DNA from: Psilocybe azurescens
Lineage: Eukaryota > Basidiomycota > Agaricomycetes > Agaricales > Agrocybaceae
Direction: 5' to 3'
Assembly (NCBI GenBank): GCA_023853785.1
Contig: JAJIRX010000570.1
Location: 806,001-870,000 of the forward strand
DNA: 64,000 nucleotides
Below the pieces are notes generated by a model that saw only the letters and a program-made list of their open reading frames with translations, did no database searches and was not told the origin of the DNA. A program made the position numbers and the translations under genes. Positions 20,239 to 31,209 of this stretch are shown one piece after another. Every line of letters begins with the position of its first letter. Within the stretch, counting starts at the first letter, position 1.

Positions 20239-21239
20239 TTATATGGGGCTGATGGATTCTATGAAAAGCGGTGGTGTGTGGTACAAGGTCGAAGGCAATG
20301 GGTCCTGCAATGTTTCCATCATGACCGCATTCCCGCACTCTGTCAATAATTGGTGTAGGTTCTCTATATCTACCGAAGCCTCTGCAGGTTGTGTCAATCA
20401 CTTATTAGTGTAATCAGTTACTGGAAATTTGGAATAGGACTTACGTTCAAGCCTAGCTGCAGCTGACTCCACACCCTCTGAATCTCTAATCACCCATTGC
20501 TGGAAGTTATCCACATTTGACACAGCTGAGGTAGAAATCTGTGCTAGATGCATCCGTGGATGTTGGGTATGTGGGGTGGACGACAATCTCTGTACCGGTG
20601 TTCCTATCGTTTGCAGACTGTCAGGTTCTCCAAAATACTGCACTAATGCCCTTTCTGCGTCTGCAAGTTGTGTCAATCATTTTTGGTCGCTGGAAAAGCG
20701 TAATGAGATTTACTGTTGACTATAGCACTGGCTGCCTGGGCGTCCTCCGAGTGGTCGATCACCCATTGCAGAAAGCTTTCCACATCATGTATATCTCCTT
20801 GGAACACTACAGTTTCTGATATATTTGTGGACATTTGAGGTGTGGTCGACATGAGTGGCACAAAGATGGCGATGATTGACATGAGATGGGAGATGGTTGA
20901 GTGGAGGAAAAGGTGATAGATTTCTTTATAATACCAAAGGAAAGACTTTGAGTGTGCATAACTCCATGCCTGATCTTCTATACATTGTTCTGATGGATTA
21001 TGATTTGCTCTTGTCATTGTTTTCACATCGTATTCCCTGTTGGAGGTGTTCATCATTGAACACATTTTCCTGTTTAGGCAAGGCCTAGGTCTACACCCTG
21101 CTCGCACGGTAACATCATTTATTTTTCCACTGACCATCACGTCGAATTTTTTGGAAGTCACTGAGGCCTCAAGGGCCGGCCGTGATGCGAAGGCCGTATT
21201 TGGCATCTTTCTTCCGGTTTTTAGCCTTGTTTTAAACAA
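20239..21239 (-). CDS. Hypothetical three-exon gene with repeated exon module
   Basis: Exon 1 21239-20714, exon 2 20660-20445, exon 3 20381-20239, joined in frame by introns of 53 and 63 nt with GTAAAT/GTAAGT donors and TGATTGACAC branch-like sequences. The exon 1 end (VESFLQWVIDHSEDAQAASA) and exon 2 end (VDNFQQWVIRDSEGVESAAA) are clearly paralogous; exon 3 begins with a third, weaker copy (VDIENLHQLLTE). Two similar introns follow equivalent positions, suggesting tandem duplication of an exon-intron unit. Exon 1 may contain a signal-anchor-like segment (ISHLMSIIAIFVPLM) or an undetected intron. Function unknown. The start is the first Met of the open frame and is uncertain. Confidence 0.55.
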
Positions 21240-21413
21240 ACCACGTCTTTCTCAAATGTGTCCTGGATGCAGTGGACATATAACGACAATAATCCATCAA
21301 AACTTGAATCCCGAACATTCCGGTATTAAATGCTCCATACCATCCAGCTTTTGACTATCAACACAACACAAAGAAAGCATAGATTGCGTGTGCATCAGCA
21401 AAAAATAAATTGT

Positions 21414-21690
21414 TGCAGTAGTGCTACTGGGGCCCAGTAGCTCTGATAGAAAAATGGAAGGTACCCCCTGCAGTAGCACTGGTAGCCACATGTGGCAGTG
21501 CAGTAGCTCCAGTAGCTGTCACACATGACTATAGAGCTGCTGTAGCAGCCACTAGTAATTACATATATGCTGCAGATGGCTACCTAGCTGTCACCAGAGG
21601 TTACATATCTGTGGCACATAGCTATGTATCACTTAGTAAACACAGAGTTGGCTACTCAGCTACTGTAGCACTATCACAGCCTCATTATTT
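21414..21690. mobile_element. Element V1: subterminal-repeat DNA element fragment
   Basis: Dense inverted and direct copies of GTAGC/GCTAC and CAGTAG/CTACTGG motifs starting TTGCAGTAGTGCTACTGG, homologous in style to V2 at 60669-62280. The right end is unclear and no TSD was found. Probably the end of a non-autonomous DNA element. Confidence 0.5.
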
Positions 21691-21780
21691 TGTGATTATT
21701 TCAATTCATTTTCAGTAGCAATCAGACAGGATGTCAACCATAAAAACATAAAATTTCACAGAATATAATATAGACTACTC

Positions 21781-22853
21781 CTATGCATTCAGCTCTTCAG
21801 TCTCTTCTTCACTTCCTATTTGCTCTTCTTCACTATCAGTTTTACCAGTTCTACCCTTATACTCATCTTGCATCTTTTTCTGTCTTGTTGAGAAAATTCA
21901 ACTGTTGGAGTAACAGTGTTAACAACCCCAGAATGACGGCTGTAACTTAGTTAATATTAATACAAATGCATACAGTTAATATTACTTACAATCCTTTTTC
22001 CAGAATTTACGGCATACCCCATCAACATAGTCTGCTTTCACAGCCCTCCAGTTCTTCACAACTTGGCGGTATTGAAAATGCCTGTCCTCTATAAGTTTTG
22101 ATGCCATCGCAACCTTACGATATTCACCAGTGGACCATTCTTCAAGACAGAAGTCAACCTAAAAGTCATTAAGTACACAGCTATCTCAGATAAAACTGAA
22201 AAAGGCCTCACAACGGTCAACACAGCAGCAACAGTCTCCAGCGGAAGAGGGTTAAAGTAGCACTCATAAATAATGCCAGGTGAGATTTTGGAATCAAACC
22301 AACAAGCTTTGATAACGTCGGTAATAATCTGGGCTTCACAGATGCCCAGTTTATTGTCAGCATCCTACAATGATGATCAGACAAATTACAATGGTGTAAG
22401 TCAAAAGAACACCCACCTTATAATGGAATGACTTCTCTGTCTTCAGCTTTGTGAACAAAGTGCGATTGTGAGATATGACATGAACCTTTGTCTCTCTTAT
22501 GAAACCAAAAGTGCTAGCAACAAGACCATGCGTAACAGATAAAAGCCGACTACGAATGCGCGAGTCCCATGAGTGTATCTAATACTTGCATTAACAAATG
22601 ATTTATAAGGTGAGTAAAGTGCTTACCACATGGGAGACCATGTCAATCAAGGCATAGTTCTCTTGGCGCCACCAAGCAGACATTCTTCCAGCATGTTATA
22701 GCCCACTCAAATTCCTGACCAGTACCAGGCAAAAAATCTGCTGTTGAAACTAGAGCTTCAAACTCACCACAAGCTCATATGATAATGGCACAAGCAACTG
22801 CCTCATAATCACCGGCCTTTGGCTTCTTACCCAGCTCAACACCATGGCGTAGG
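21781..22853 (-). pseudogene. DUF6532-like fungal protein, 5'-truncated five-exon gene
   Basis: Exons on the minus strand: about 22853-22627, 22578-22417, 22364-22212, 22158-21990 and a last exon ending at 21816 or 21781. Donors GTAAGC, GTGGGT, GTGAGG, GTAAGT; introns 48-53 nt. Coding landmarks: GVELGKKPKAGDYEAVAC, ENYALIDMVSHV, HGLVASTFGFIRETK, ACWFDSKISPGIIYECYFNP, VDFCLEEWSTGEYRKVAM and VDGVCRKFWKKD. The FNPLPLETVAAVLT-EFCLEEWSTG pattern matches, from memory, the DUF6532 proteins common in Agaricomycetes. Exon 1 has an in-frame stop and a frame change, and the 5' end is replaced by the LTR at 22854. The missing N-terminus may be the fragment at 36933-37519. Confidence 0.65.
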
Positions 22854-23323
22854 TGTTAGTTTTTGTGATTAAACACTTTGTTTCTAATGTTCTACACTTG
22901 ATATTTGGACTTGTACAAATGGACACTTAGTTAGAATTCGCTCTTTTCGGTGTTTTTGCACACTGTTCTGTTAATAACTTTTTGTAGAGTAAGGTTATTC
23001 AAATTCTGATCACTGATCCGGAATCCCCTCGTTGAGACGGTTCCGGTGATATATAATTTGTCACGTAATTATAGGTTTGGTGTTTTGACGCAATATTGTG
23101 GACACCTATAGTCACGCCTCGCCATTTTTAGACACTTAGCCATGTAAAAGACCAGTATTCCTACTATGTCTGAGGAAACAAAGACACTAGAACAAGATTT
23201 GGAGTCTACAGAAGCAATTTACTATTTTCACTCATACTTGTCATTGTTGCGCATTTGAGATTTGACTCTATTGTTACTCATCAGTATAGCTACTGATTTG
23301 TGCATTATTGTCTATTTCTAACA
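22854..23323 (-). mobile_element. Solo LTR-like element, second copy
   Basis: Reverse-orientation copy of the 470-bp element at 6633-7102, with the same TGTTAG...CTAACA ends and very few differences. The flanks GTAGG and GTAAC do not form a TSD, so one flank has been replaced; the right side joins the 847-bp LTR of the Gypsy3 family directly. Confidence 0.82.
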
Positions 23324-24170
23324 GTAACTTCCTTGCATTCCAAGTGATACTAATACATGGTTTATATACCAGAGAACATAGAAAAATATTTAAAAGAGAT
23401 CAAGTGTCCAAACTATACTAATCATTCTGTAGAACGACACCCAGTAGTCCCATCTGTCAACTACATACAATAGATTGAAGGCTGACGGAGTTTAGGAGTG
23501 AAAAATAGAAGGATGAGTAAGTAAGTAACATAGGATGAGTAAGAAGTATAAGCAGGATTATGAAAAGCGAAGTGAGATGAGTAAGAAAGAAGCGAAGCTG
23601 AGTAAGCACAATAAGCAAGAATGACAAAAGGAAGGAAGGATCAATCATATGAAAGTGTCAGACAATAGAAAAGGAGCCAAAATAGCGAACAAGTACCATG
23701 CTAATGAATAGAACCAGTCTATTCATGGCACAGCTCAGTCATCCATTACCAAGACTGCTGAGTGAGACAAAGATTTGCTGCATATGTGGAATCCAGTTAA
23801 GGACCAAATAGTTGTAGATAACCAAATGCTGATGACGATAGTGATATATGATGCAGTGCAGTGCTGTGCATACTAGGATGGATAAGAATGATGTCCAAGA
23901 ATAAGCTGCATATAGCCTTGAGGTTCAAAATAGATAGACGATTGAATCACTGATAGGGAATGTAGCTGATCAAATAGTTGAAGTGGAGATTGAAAGTTGT
24001 AATGGAGATTGAAGTGGACTGTGAATGGGCTTCAACGTTGAATATTGAGGGATGTGCTTCAGATAAAAATGCGAAATAATAACCCTGGCTTCTGCATGCA
24101 ATGGGGAGTCGAGACAGATGCTCTAAGCTTATAGATAAATCTCATATCCAATCAAAATTGGTGTATGACA
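23324..24170 (-). mobile_element. Solo LTR of the Gypsy3 family
   Basis: About 847 bp, nearly identical to 47633-48480 and partly to 49390-49844. In the minus sense it starts TGTCATACACC and ends GGAAGTTAC. It is identified as an LTR because the third copy directly abuts the 3' end of Gypsy3 coding DNA. It is packed between another LTR and a truncated Gypsy2 LTR end with no intact TSD, indicating deletions. Confidence 0.8.
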
Positions 24171-24565
24171 GCATGGATAAAGCCGACAGTCAAGTAGTCA
24201 AGAACAGCGAGTTCCAAGCGGTATTGAGTAAGAGGGGATTAGATTCTCAAGAACTAGCTAAGAAATAATAGCAGTGTCTACTGGCTATTTAAGTGTTTTT
24301 GAGTATCTACAATTATAGTACGATATGAGTCCAAGTATGAGTCAAAGCATAGGATGAGTCGTAACGGTGCTGTCGATGTGAGTCAGAATGTGAGTCAGAA
24401 CGGAAGTGAGTCATAACAGTATTGATGATGTGAGTCAGAGTAGAATGAGTCAAATATGCGATCACATGATATTGTCCATCATGTGATAAGAAGGTTTTTA
24501 TATACAAAAATGAAATGCAAAGAAAAAGAAAAGAGAAAAGGCAAAGAAATAATGTGTCCGTAACA
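24171..24565 (-). repeat. Gypsy2 3' LTR (truncated)
   Basis: Minus-sense start TGTTACGGACACATTATTTC at 24565. It shares AGCTAGTTCTT (near 24249-24259, reverse) with the 5' LTR and contains a tandem GTGAGTCAGAATGTGAGTC-type region that is about 30 bp longer than in the 5' LTR. It ends at 24171 against the Gypsy3-family LTR. Confidence 0.9.
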
Positions 24566-24580
24566 TTACCCCCTTCTAAG
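24566..24580 (-). promoter_or_regulatory. Gypsy2 polypurine tract
   Basis: Minus-strand AGAAGGGGGTAA directly precedes the TGTTACGG LTR start; Gypsy1 has ACGGGGTAA at the same place. Confidence 0.75.
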
Positions 24581-24606
24581 GTTTGACTGTCCCAGTCAAA
24601 TTGTCT

Positions 24607-25352
24607 TCAATATTTGTAGGGTTCCCCTGTGTTGTTTGCGATGCCAATGTCATCCATGGGGTCGTCATAATCAAACTGATCGCTTCCATGAGCAATGTCG
24701 TCACACTTGAAAGGACAGTGTCTTGCTGTATGTCCAGGTCCTTGTCGGTGGCAATAGTTGCAGGTGAACTTGGGGCAATGTTGTTGCATATGTCCCAGCT
24801 TTCTACATATGAAGCATGTAACATCCGATCGATGTTGATTCCCAGCACTCAACTGTCTGAAGTGAGTTGGGTGATGAGAAGGCGTGCCGGTCTGATCATT
24901 TATGTTAAAAGGTCGGGGTGGATCAACGTTGGCAAGTCGTTCTGCAGGGACATCTGCATCTTTGAAGTGGGTTATATCTGGGATGATAATAGGAGGGAAG
25001 ATGAATCGGGGTTTCTTTACTGTACAATGTTTGATGAGTATGTGTTCGATGGCTCATTTGAATCCTTTTTGTTGAAGGCGTTTGAGGGTATCGCTGGTGG
25101 CCTTGTGATGGACTCGGACTCTTGCATGTTTGACTGCAATGTCCACCTTGATGATTCATATTTTGCTGGCTAAATAGTTGAAGAATTTGAGTTCTCGTTT
25201 GACAAAAGGGGGACAAAGGGCTTCAACGTCGTATCGGTTTTTGGCATTTTCAAGATTTTGAGAAGTTTGTAGACAGAAAGAGTATTAAAAAGCTGAGACA
25301 ATGTAGTAGTAGGTTGGGCAGCAGAGGAGGCATGAGCAGTGGAATGAGACAT
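24607..25352 (-). pseudogene. Gypsy2 ORF4: post-chromodomain protein with two zinc knuckles
   Basis: Begins MSHSTAHASSAAQPTTTL at 25352 and, after frame breaks, ends in an 81-codon open stretch with CFICRKLGHMQQHC (CX2CX4HX4C) and CNYCHRQGPGHTARHC (CX2CX6HX4C), an acidic tail (DYDDPMDDIG) and a terminal NTGEPYKY. The Gypsy1 equivalent starts MSFINTPAASSSSTPAN, keeps both knuckle spacings and ends NTTGEPYGN. The gene lies between ORF3 and the 3' LTR, where env-like or extra ORFs occur in some retroelements. It is distinct from the Gag knuckle at about 35545. The conserved double knuckle suggests RNA or DNA binding; the real role is unknown. Confidence 0.7.
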
Positions 25353-25375
25353 TGTCGAGTATCAATATTTGTTGC

Positions 25376-25690
25376 CTAGAAGTGTAGTGACTTAACCTTT
25401 CTTATAGCCTTTGTCGCCAGTCTGGGTTTAAGTTTTTCCTTGAGTTGAGAAATCTGCAGTTGATACTCTAGATTCTGGTCATGCACTATTGCTGCGCATC
25501 TTGCCTTGAGTTCATTGCGTGCTTGTTTCTCCACTTCTAGAGACATTATGAACACTATTTTGAGCTCTTCAAGCATTCATTGTTGATCTTCTTGGGATTT
25601 TGGTATTTTTATCGTGAGGAAAATAGATTCGTGGATATGTTGGGGAAAAAGAGTGGACTTGACGTGTTTGATCGAGAAAAAGGAGAGCAT
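25376..25690 (-). pseudogene. Gypsy2 ORF3: small coiled-coil-like protein
   Basis: Starts MLSFFSIKHVKSTLF at 25690, 38 bp after the chromodomain stop (25729-25731). A TGA interrupts it before MLEELKIVF; the rest is Leu/Lys/Glu-rich (EKQARNELKARC, LQISQLKEKLKPRLA) and ends KAIRKVKSLHF. The Gypsy1 counterpart ends IAKVVKKAKSFYL and has a matching VEELEML / VERELYQRL pattern. A heptad-like Leu spacing suggests a coiled coil. About 100 residues; function unknown. Confidence 0.65.
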
Positions 25691-25728
25691 GTCAATTGAT
25701 TATTGAGTGAGGGAAGATGGTTGTCTTT

Positions 25729-26899
25729 TTACAGCTTGTGATGTGTTCGGTAAGTCCGTAAAATTTTGTTACCAGTTTCTTCAAAGACCAAAGCAGGTTC
25801 CCATGTTGCTTTGGTGATCAGATAGTCTTTCCATTTGACGTAGTATTGGTATTCTCTTCCTCTTTTTCGATGTTTGAGAATCGTCTCTATTTCCCAATGT
25901 TCTTCTTTGTTTAATATCTCTGGTGGCGGTCAAATGAAATTGGGTCCATGTGTTTCGGTTTCATGATATGGATTAAGAAGTGTTGCATGGAATATGTTGT
26001 GAATGAGCCATCTTTTGGGGAGTTCCAGCCGATAAGTTAGGGGTCCTAAGACTTCTTTGATCTTGAAGGGTCCTTCTCGTTTTGGTGCCATTTTCTTGTG
26101 ATAATTTGTTTGTAAATTTGTTGCTTCTAGCCAAACCTTTTGTCCTTGGGTGAACAGTGTGAAATTTGAGTTTTTCCTTTCAGCCATCCTTGTATGGGCT
26201 AGTTCGTGGGCTGCTAGGGCTTCTTCTCAATCTTTTGGAGGAACTTCAGTCTTTCTTCTACCAAAGGGAATTTGGTGTGTTCAAATGCGGTGGGAATTGC
26301 AATAGGGAAATATCCGAGAATCAATTTGAACAGTGTTCTCTGTCTGTCTGCATGTCTTTTGGTTATTGTGGGTGAATTCAAGGGTTCCGAGTCGTTTGTG
26401 CCAGTCTTCCAGGTGAGATGAGCAGTATATGGATAGATAAGCTTTAATTTCTTGGTTGTATCATTCTGTTGTTCTGTCCGTTTGAGGGTGATAAGCAGTT
26501 GAAAATTTTGATTTTACTCTAAGGAGTTTCATTAACTCTTTGAATGATTCAGCGGCAAATCTGGGGTCTCGATCTGATGTGAGACTGTCTGGTAGCCCAA
26601 ACCTTTTGTAGAGATTGTCCAGTAAGAGTTTGCCAGTCTTTTGGCATCCAGTCCTTTCATTCGGCATGGAATAAGGATGAGTCCTTTTGTGTTCCCGTGA
26701 TTGGTGATGCTTAGAATCATGTCAAATTCAACTTCTCCTTTTTGTCCAGGATTGGTGGAAGGTCTGTAAGGAAATCCATAGCGCTGTCTGCAAAGGATCA
26801 GGCTGACTTTGGTCCAGGTATCGGTATGAATGATGGATTAGAGGGATGTTGATTTATCTTGAATTGTTGGCAGGTGGCATATCCTTTTATGTATTGTTT
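25729..26899 (-). pseudogene. Gypsy2 integrase C-terminal two thirds and chromodomain
   Basis: From W leftwards: VKQYIKGYATCQQFKIN (end of the HHCC finger), IPCRMKGLDAKR, RFGLPDSLTSDRDPRF (second catalytic Asp), STAYHPQTDRTTE (catalytic Glu region), QKVWLEATNLQTNYHKKMAPK with GPFKIKEVLGPLTYRLELP (GPY/F module), HATLLNPYHETETHGPNF, and a C-terminal chromodomain EEHWEIETILKHRKRGREY followed by YYVKWKDYLITKATWEP. The chromodomain normally directs integration to marked chromatin. Several stops are present. Confidence 0.9.
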
Positions 26900-27067
26900 C
26901 ACATGGGACAGTGATCAAATGATGTACCATACGGAATTTGAATTATTTATGATCTAACGTGTCACACGGCCTGAAAGAGACTCACTGAAAAGCCAATTAT
27001 CTTGTGCTTGTCACGGTGTCAAGTGAGGGCCTAAAATTCTCATGTGAGGTACAGTGTCAAGTGGGCC

Positions 27068-28274
27068 GAGGTCTTTACACTCCCCACAGGTACCGATCGG
27101 AACCGGTCGGAATCTGACTGGTTCCGACCAGAATTTTATTTGGCAGTGTCCCTGCCAAATTAGCAGGAAAATGTCCAAATTTTTCTGACCGGATTCTGAT
27201 CAGAACCACCGGTTCCGACCGGTTCCACTGTTAACAAGTCCGACCAAAATCTGATCGGAATCCGACCAGAATCCAACTGGAATCCAAGTGGAATTCATCA
27301 AATTTGAAACCCAATTAGACCCAATTCCGAGTGGAATCCGAGTGGTACTAAGCAGAACTATATTATGTCAGCATACTATTTACAGCTCAGCAAGTAATAA
27401 CACAAAAAGTATACATAGATCTCAACAGTTTGTGACAAATTTGGTATTGTTAGAATTGTAAAATTGAGGAGAATATGTTTATGTAATAGTTATATAAAAT
27501 TAAAAATTTTCTGGTAAAGAAATACCTATTTTTCATATAAATCTGTGCTTATATAATCTAAATTTCTTGAATAAAATTAATCTTTGTATTCCATTAATTT
27601 CTATTATTGCAAAACTATTAATATATAGCTAACAGAGTGCTATTTTGTTGCAAAAAGTAGTTTACAATATCCATATATATGAAAATTTAAAGTATTTTGT
27701 ATATTGAACATGCTGACATAATATTCAGATGATGGTGTAATTACAGGTGCATTGCCCTCAATTTTCTGATCATTTTGACATATAATATGCAGGTATAGCT
27801 TCAGAGGAAGTGCCTGAATATATTATTGGGTGTTGTAAATAATGGTATATAATTCATAAAATGTTGATAAAACCACAAGCAATAATAGTGTAGTTGGTAA
27901 TGTGTGTATAGAATTAATATATATAAAGCTGTTGGTTCAATTCCTGTTGAGTGTATTTTATAATTTCGCATTTATTACAAATATCATGTGACCTAAATGG
28001 ATTACTTGAGAGCTTATGTAAGAAATATTACATAATACTGACTAAGCATACAATATCATGTGATTTCAATACATTATTTATAAGCCTATATAAGCAATTA
28101 TTATGTAATGCTGACTAAACATTGTATTATACACTGATCAAGTACATGATGAGAAATTCCAACCGGTTCTGAGTGGGTCCAAGTGGATTCCGATCGGATT
28201 CCAACTGGTTCTGATCGGTTCCAACTGGGTCCAAGCAGTTCTGACCGGTACCTGTGGGGCACTGTAAAGTACTG
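27068..28274. mobile_element. Element Z: small DNA element with 8-bp TSD
   Basis: Starts GAGGTCTTTACACTCCCCAC and ends GTGGGGCACTGTAAAGTACTG; TSD AGTGGGCC at 27060-27067 and 28275-28282. The same W site in the opposite arm (about 32715-32725) is uninterrupted and carries one copy of this octamer, a built-in empty site. About 250 bp at each end are filled with palindromic CCGACCGG / GGTTCCGACC / GGAATCC motifs; the middle is AT-rich and non-coding. A tRNA-like A/B-box pair lies at 27886-27944. It is non-autonomous, with TSD length as in hAT- or KDZ-type elements. Confidence 0.9.
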
Positions 28275-28529
28275 AGTGGGCCCATCCCTGATACACCAAA
28301 CACTGGCCCTGTGGGAAATTTTTTGATTTCGGCAGCTGGTTTGCAGCAAATTTGGCACTGGCTACTGCCATTCTAATGACCATTCCATGGGATATTTTCA
28401 TCCCTATTTTGATACTTTTACCATGGTTGGTTTACTAATTTAGATTCAATTGTAGGGAAAATTGGGGAAGAAATAGAGCCAGAAGTCCACTCCAATTTAT
28501 CCAGTTTCCTGGCTTCATGGACACTGCAA

Positions 28530-29940
28530 TTAAGCATTGAAGTACAGAATGGCCTCCTTTTGCAGAATTTTAAATTACATTCAATACATATTTTATATGC
28601 AGCTCTATTCTTTCAAGAATAAATGTTCATTCAAAAATGTGGTAAATATGTAGTAAAATAGATAAGAAATTTATGTGGTTTACAAGCTATACGGCATCCG
28701 CCACCAGCCATTGAAGCACAGAATGGCCTCCGCTTTTGCAGAATTTTAAATTGCATTCAATACATATTTTTCATGCAACTCTATTCTTTCAAGAATAAAT
28801 GTTCATTCAAAAATGCAGTAAATAGGTAGTAAAATAGGTATGGAATTCATTTGTTTCACTAGATGTACGGCCTCTGCCACAAGCCATTGAATCACAGTAC
28901 AGCTGCCGCTTCTGCAGAATTTTTAAATACATTCAACACATATTTTATATGCAGCTCCAATCTGTCTAGAATAAATGTTCATTCAAAATTTCAGTAAATA
29001 GGTAGTAATAAAGGCATTGAATTTATCTGTTTCCTAGCTGTATGACCTCTGCTATCAGCCATTGAAGCACAGTATGGCCTCCGCTTCTGCAGAAATTTTA
29101 AATACAAACAACACATATTTTGTATGCAGCTCCAATCTGTCTAGAATAAATGTTCATTCAAAGTGCAGTAAATAAGTAGTAAAATAGGTATGGAATTCAT
29201 CTGTTTTAATAGCTGTACCGGCTTCCACTATCAGCCATTGGAGTACAGAATGGCCTCTGCTTCTGCAGAATTTTTAAATACATTCAACACATATTTCGTA
29301 TGTAGCTCCAATCTGTCTAGAATAAATGTTCAGTCAAAATGCGGTAAATAGGTAGTAAAATAGATAGAAAATTTATGTAGTTTCCAAGCTATACGGCCTC
29401 TGCACCAGCCATTGAAGCACAGAATGGCCTCCGCTTCTGCATAATTTTTAAATACATTCAACACATATTTTATATGCAGCTCCAATCTGTCTAGAATAAA
29501 TGTTCATTCAAAATTTCAGTAAATAGGTAGTAATAAAGGCATTGAATTTATCTGTTTCCCTAGCTGTATGACCTCTGCTCTCAGCCATTGAAGCACAGTA
29601 TGGCCTCCGCTTCTGCAGAAATTTTAAATACAAACAATACATATTTGTATGCAGCTCCAATCTGTCTAGAATAAATGTTCATTTAAAAATGTGGTAAATA
29701 AGTAATAAACGGCCTCCGCCACCAGCCATTGAAGAAAAGTATGGCCTCTGCTTCTGCAGGCTTTTCAATTGCATTTAAAACATATATGTATCATATGCAA
29801 CTTCATTGTTTCGTAAGTGAATGTGCATGTTAAAAATACAGTGTACAAGTTACAAAATAAATACACACTCTATGCAGTTTCTTAGATGTGTGGACTCTGC
29901 CATCATGCATTGAAGGGCAGTACAGCCTCCGCTTTCAGCT
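28530..29940 (+). repeat. About 175-bp tandem repeats, left arm of W
   Basis: The landmark AATAAATGTTCATTC recurs with gttc at 28625, 28801, 28977, 29152, 29328, 29502 and 29677, giving intervals of 176, 176, 175, 176, 174 and 175. Units share GCATGGCCTCCGCTTCTGC-like and CAATCTGTCTAGAATAAATG segments. Not related in sequence to the FB1 array. Confidence 0.93.
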
Positions 29941-31209
29941 GAATTCTTAATTACATTCAATCAATATTACCAATCTTTGTAAATTGATACAAAATGTTAC
30001 CTCATCGGTGGCCAGATCAGTCACTTTGTTTGTATTCCTAGTATGATCAACAGAGGTGGCCTCCGCTTGAATGTCAAAAACTTATACTCTCCTACCCCAT
30101 TGGCCTCTAGGTGCCATTGGAGACCTTAAATCAATCTTGGAACATATCCTGTTGAACTAATGGTCTTCTTTACATTGTACAGGCACTTAATCATATCTTT
30201 TGTTGAGGTGTATCATCATCATAAAGTTCAGGTGTTGCATATCCATTTATTGGCTGTACGGATAAGCTAGATAAAAACATCATTAGAAAGCTCCAGATAC
30301 TTCAATTCTTAAGCATCTTTTTACAGACAATTCCAAGGATGGTAAAGATATTTATTGTCATAATATGGTAGCCCGTGGTGATTTCGGGCTCTCTGTGAAA
30401 CATATAATCAAGATTCCTAAGTTATTACAGCTCATATAGTTCCATAACTGTGAAGGCATAATCAGCAAGCACTCCAGAGTAAATTCTAATGAAATATTTA
30501 GATGTAAGAAGTTGTTTGCAAAATTGGTTTGAAAGTTGCTATAATGTGGTGTTATGAACCATTGCAAACCTTGGTTGACCTATGGCCCAAAGGTGCTTTT
30601 TAACATTTGGCCTAAACAGTTATTTCAAGTCAAATATATCAAAGAATATATTATTCTGTCACTATCTATCTAGGTTGTGAAGTCATAGAGTACCCTCAAG
30701 AAGCATAACATTCTCTTTACAACTCTCAAGTTGAGCTTGAGTCAGTGTGCCGCACTTTGCCAATTTAGGCAATAACAAGTATATGAATACAATATAATAA
30801 TTTTCTATCAGCTCTGATCTACACACTACAAAAATCTTCAGAAATATGCTGCCACAGGTTGTACGGTCTCAGAATAATTCTAATTTCAGAAGACTTGAAG
30901 ATAAAAATGAAGTGCAATCAAAGGTTTGACCATGTATTTGGTATTGTACAGTATTAATTAAGATTAGATTGACACCTTGCCATTAAAAAAGACTGGTGGT
31001 CAATGTCAGAGAAAAACGGGACAGCAGAGATTATATAAGAGCTGTTTACAATAAAATATATAAGTCTATACATGTGTTTCTCTAAGTGGGCAGAAAAATG
31101 GCAGCCAAGGGATGATACTGTATGTGGCTCTCTTCAGTCTACAACTCAAATCTTCTGTCCATGGAAAGATTGCATAGATTTTTGAATCAATGGTAATTGA
31201 AAATTATGC
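29941..31209. other. Unique centre of W
   Basis: AT-rich, about 1.27 kb, without a supported gene on either strand. Short ORFs only (for example 30567-30358 minus). It separates the two inverted satellite arms and would be the loop of a foldback structure. Confidence 0.6.

Noticed and set aside
24583..25173. 196-codon plus-strand ORF in Gypsy2
   Set aside because: Antisense to ORF4; the minus strand carries the conserved knuckles.
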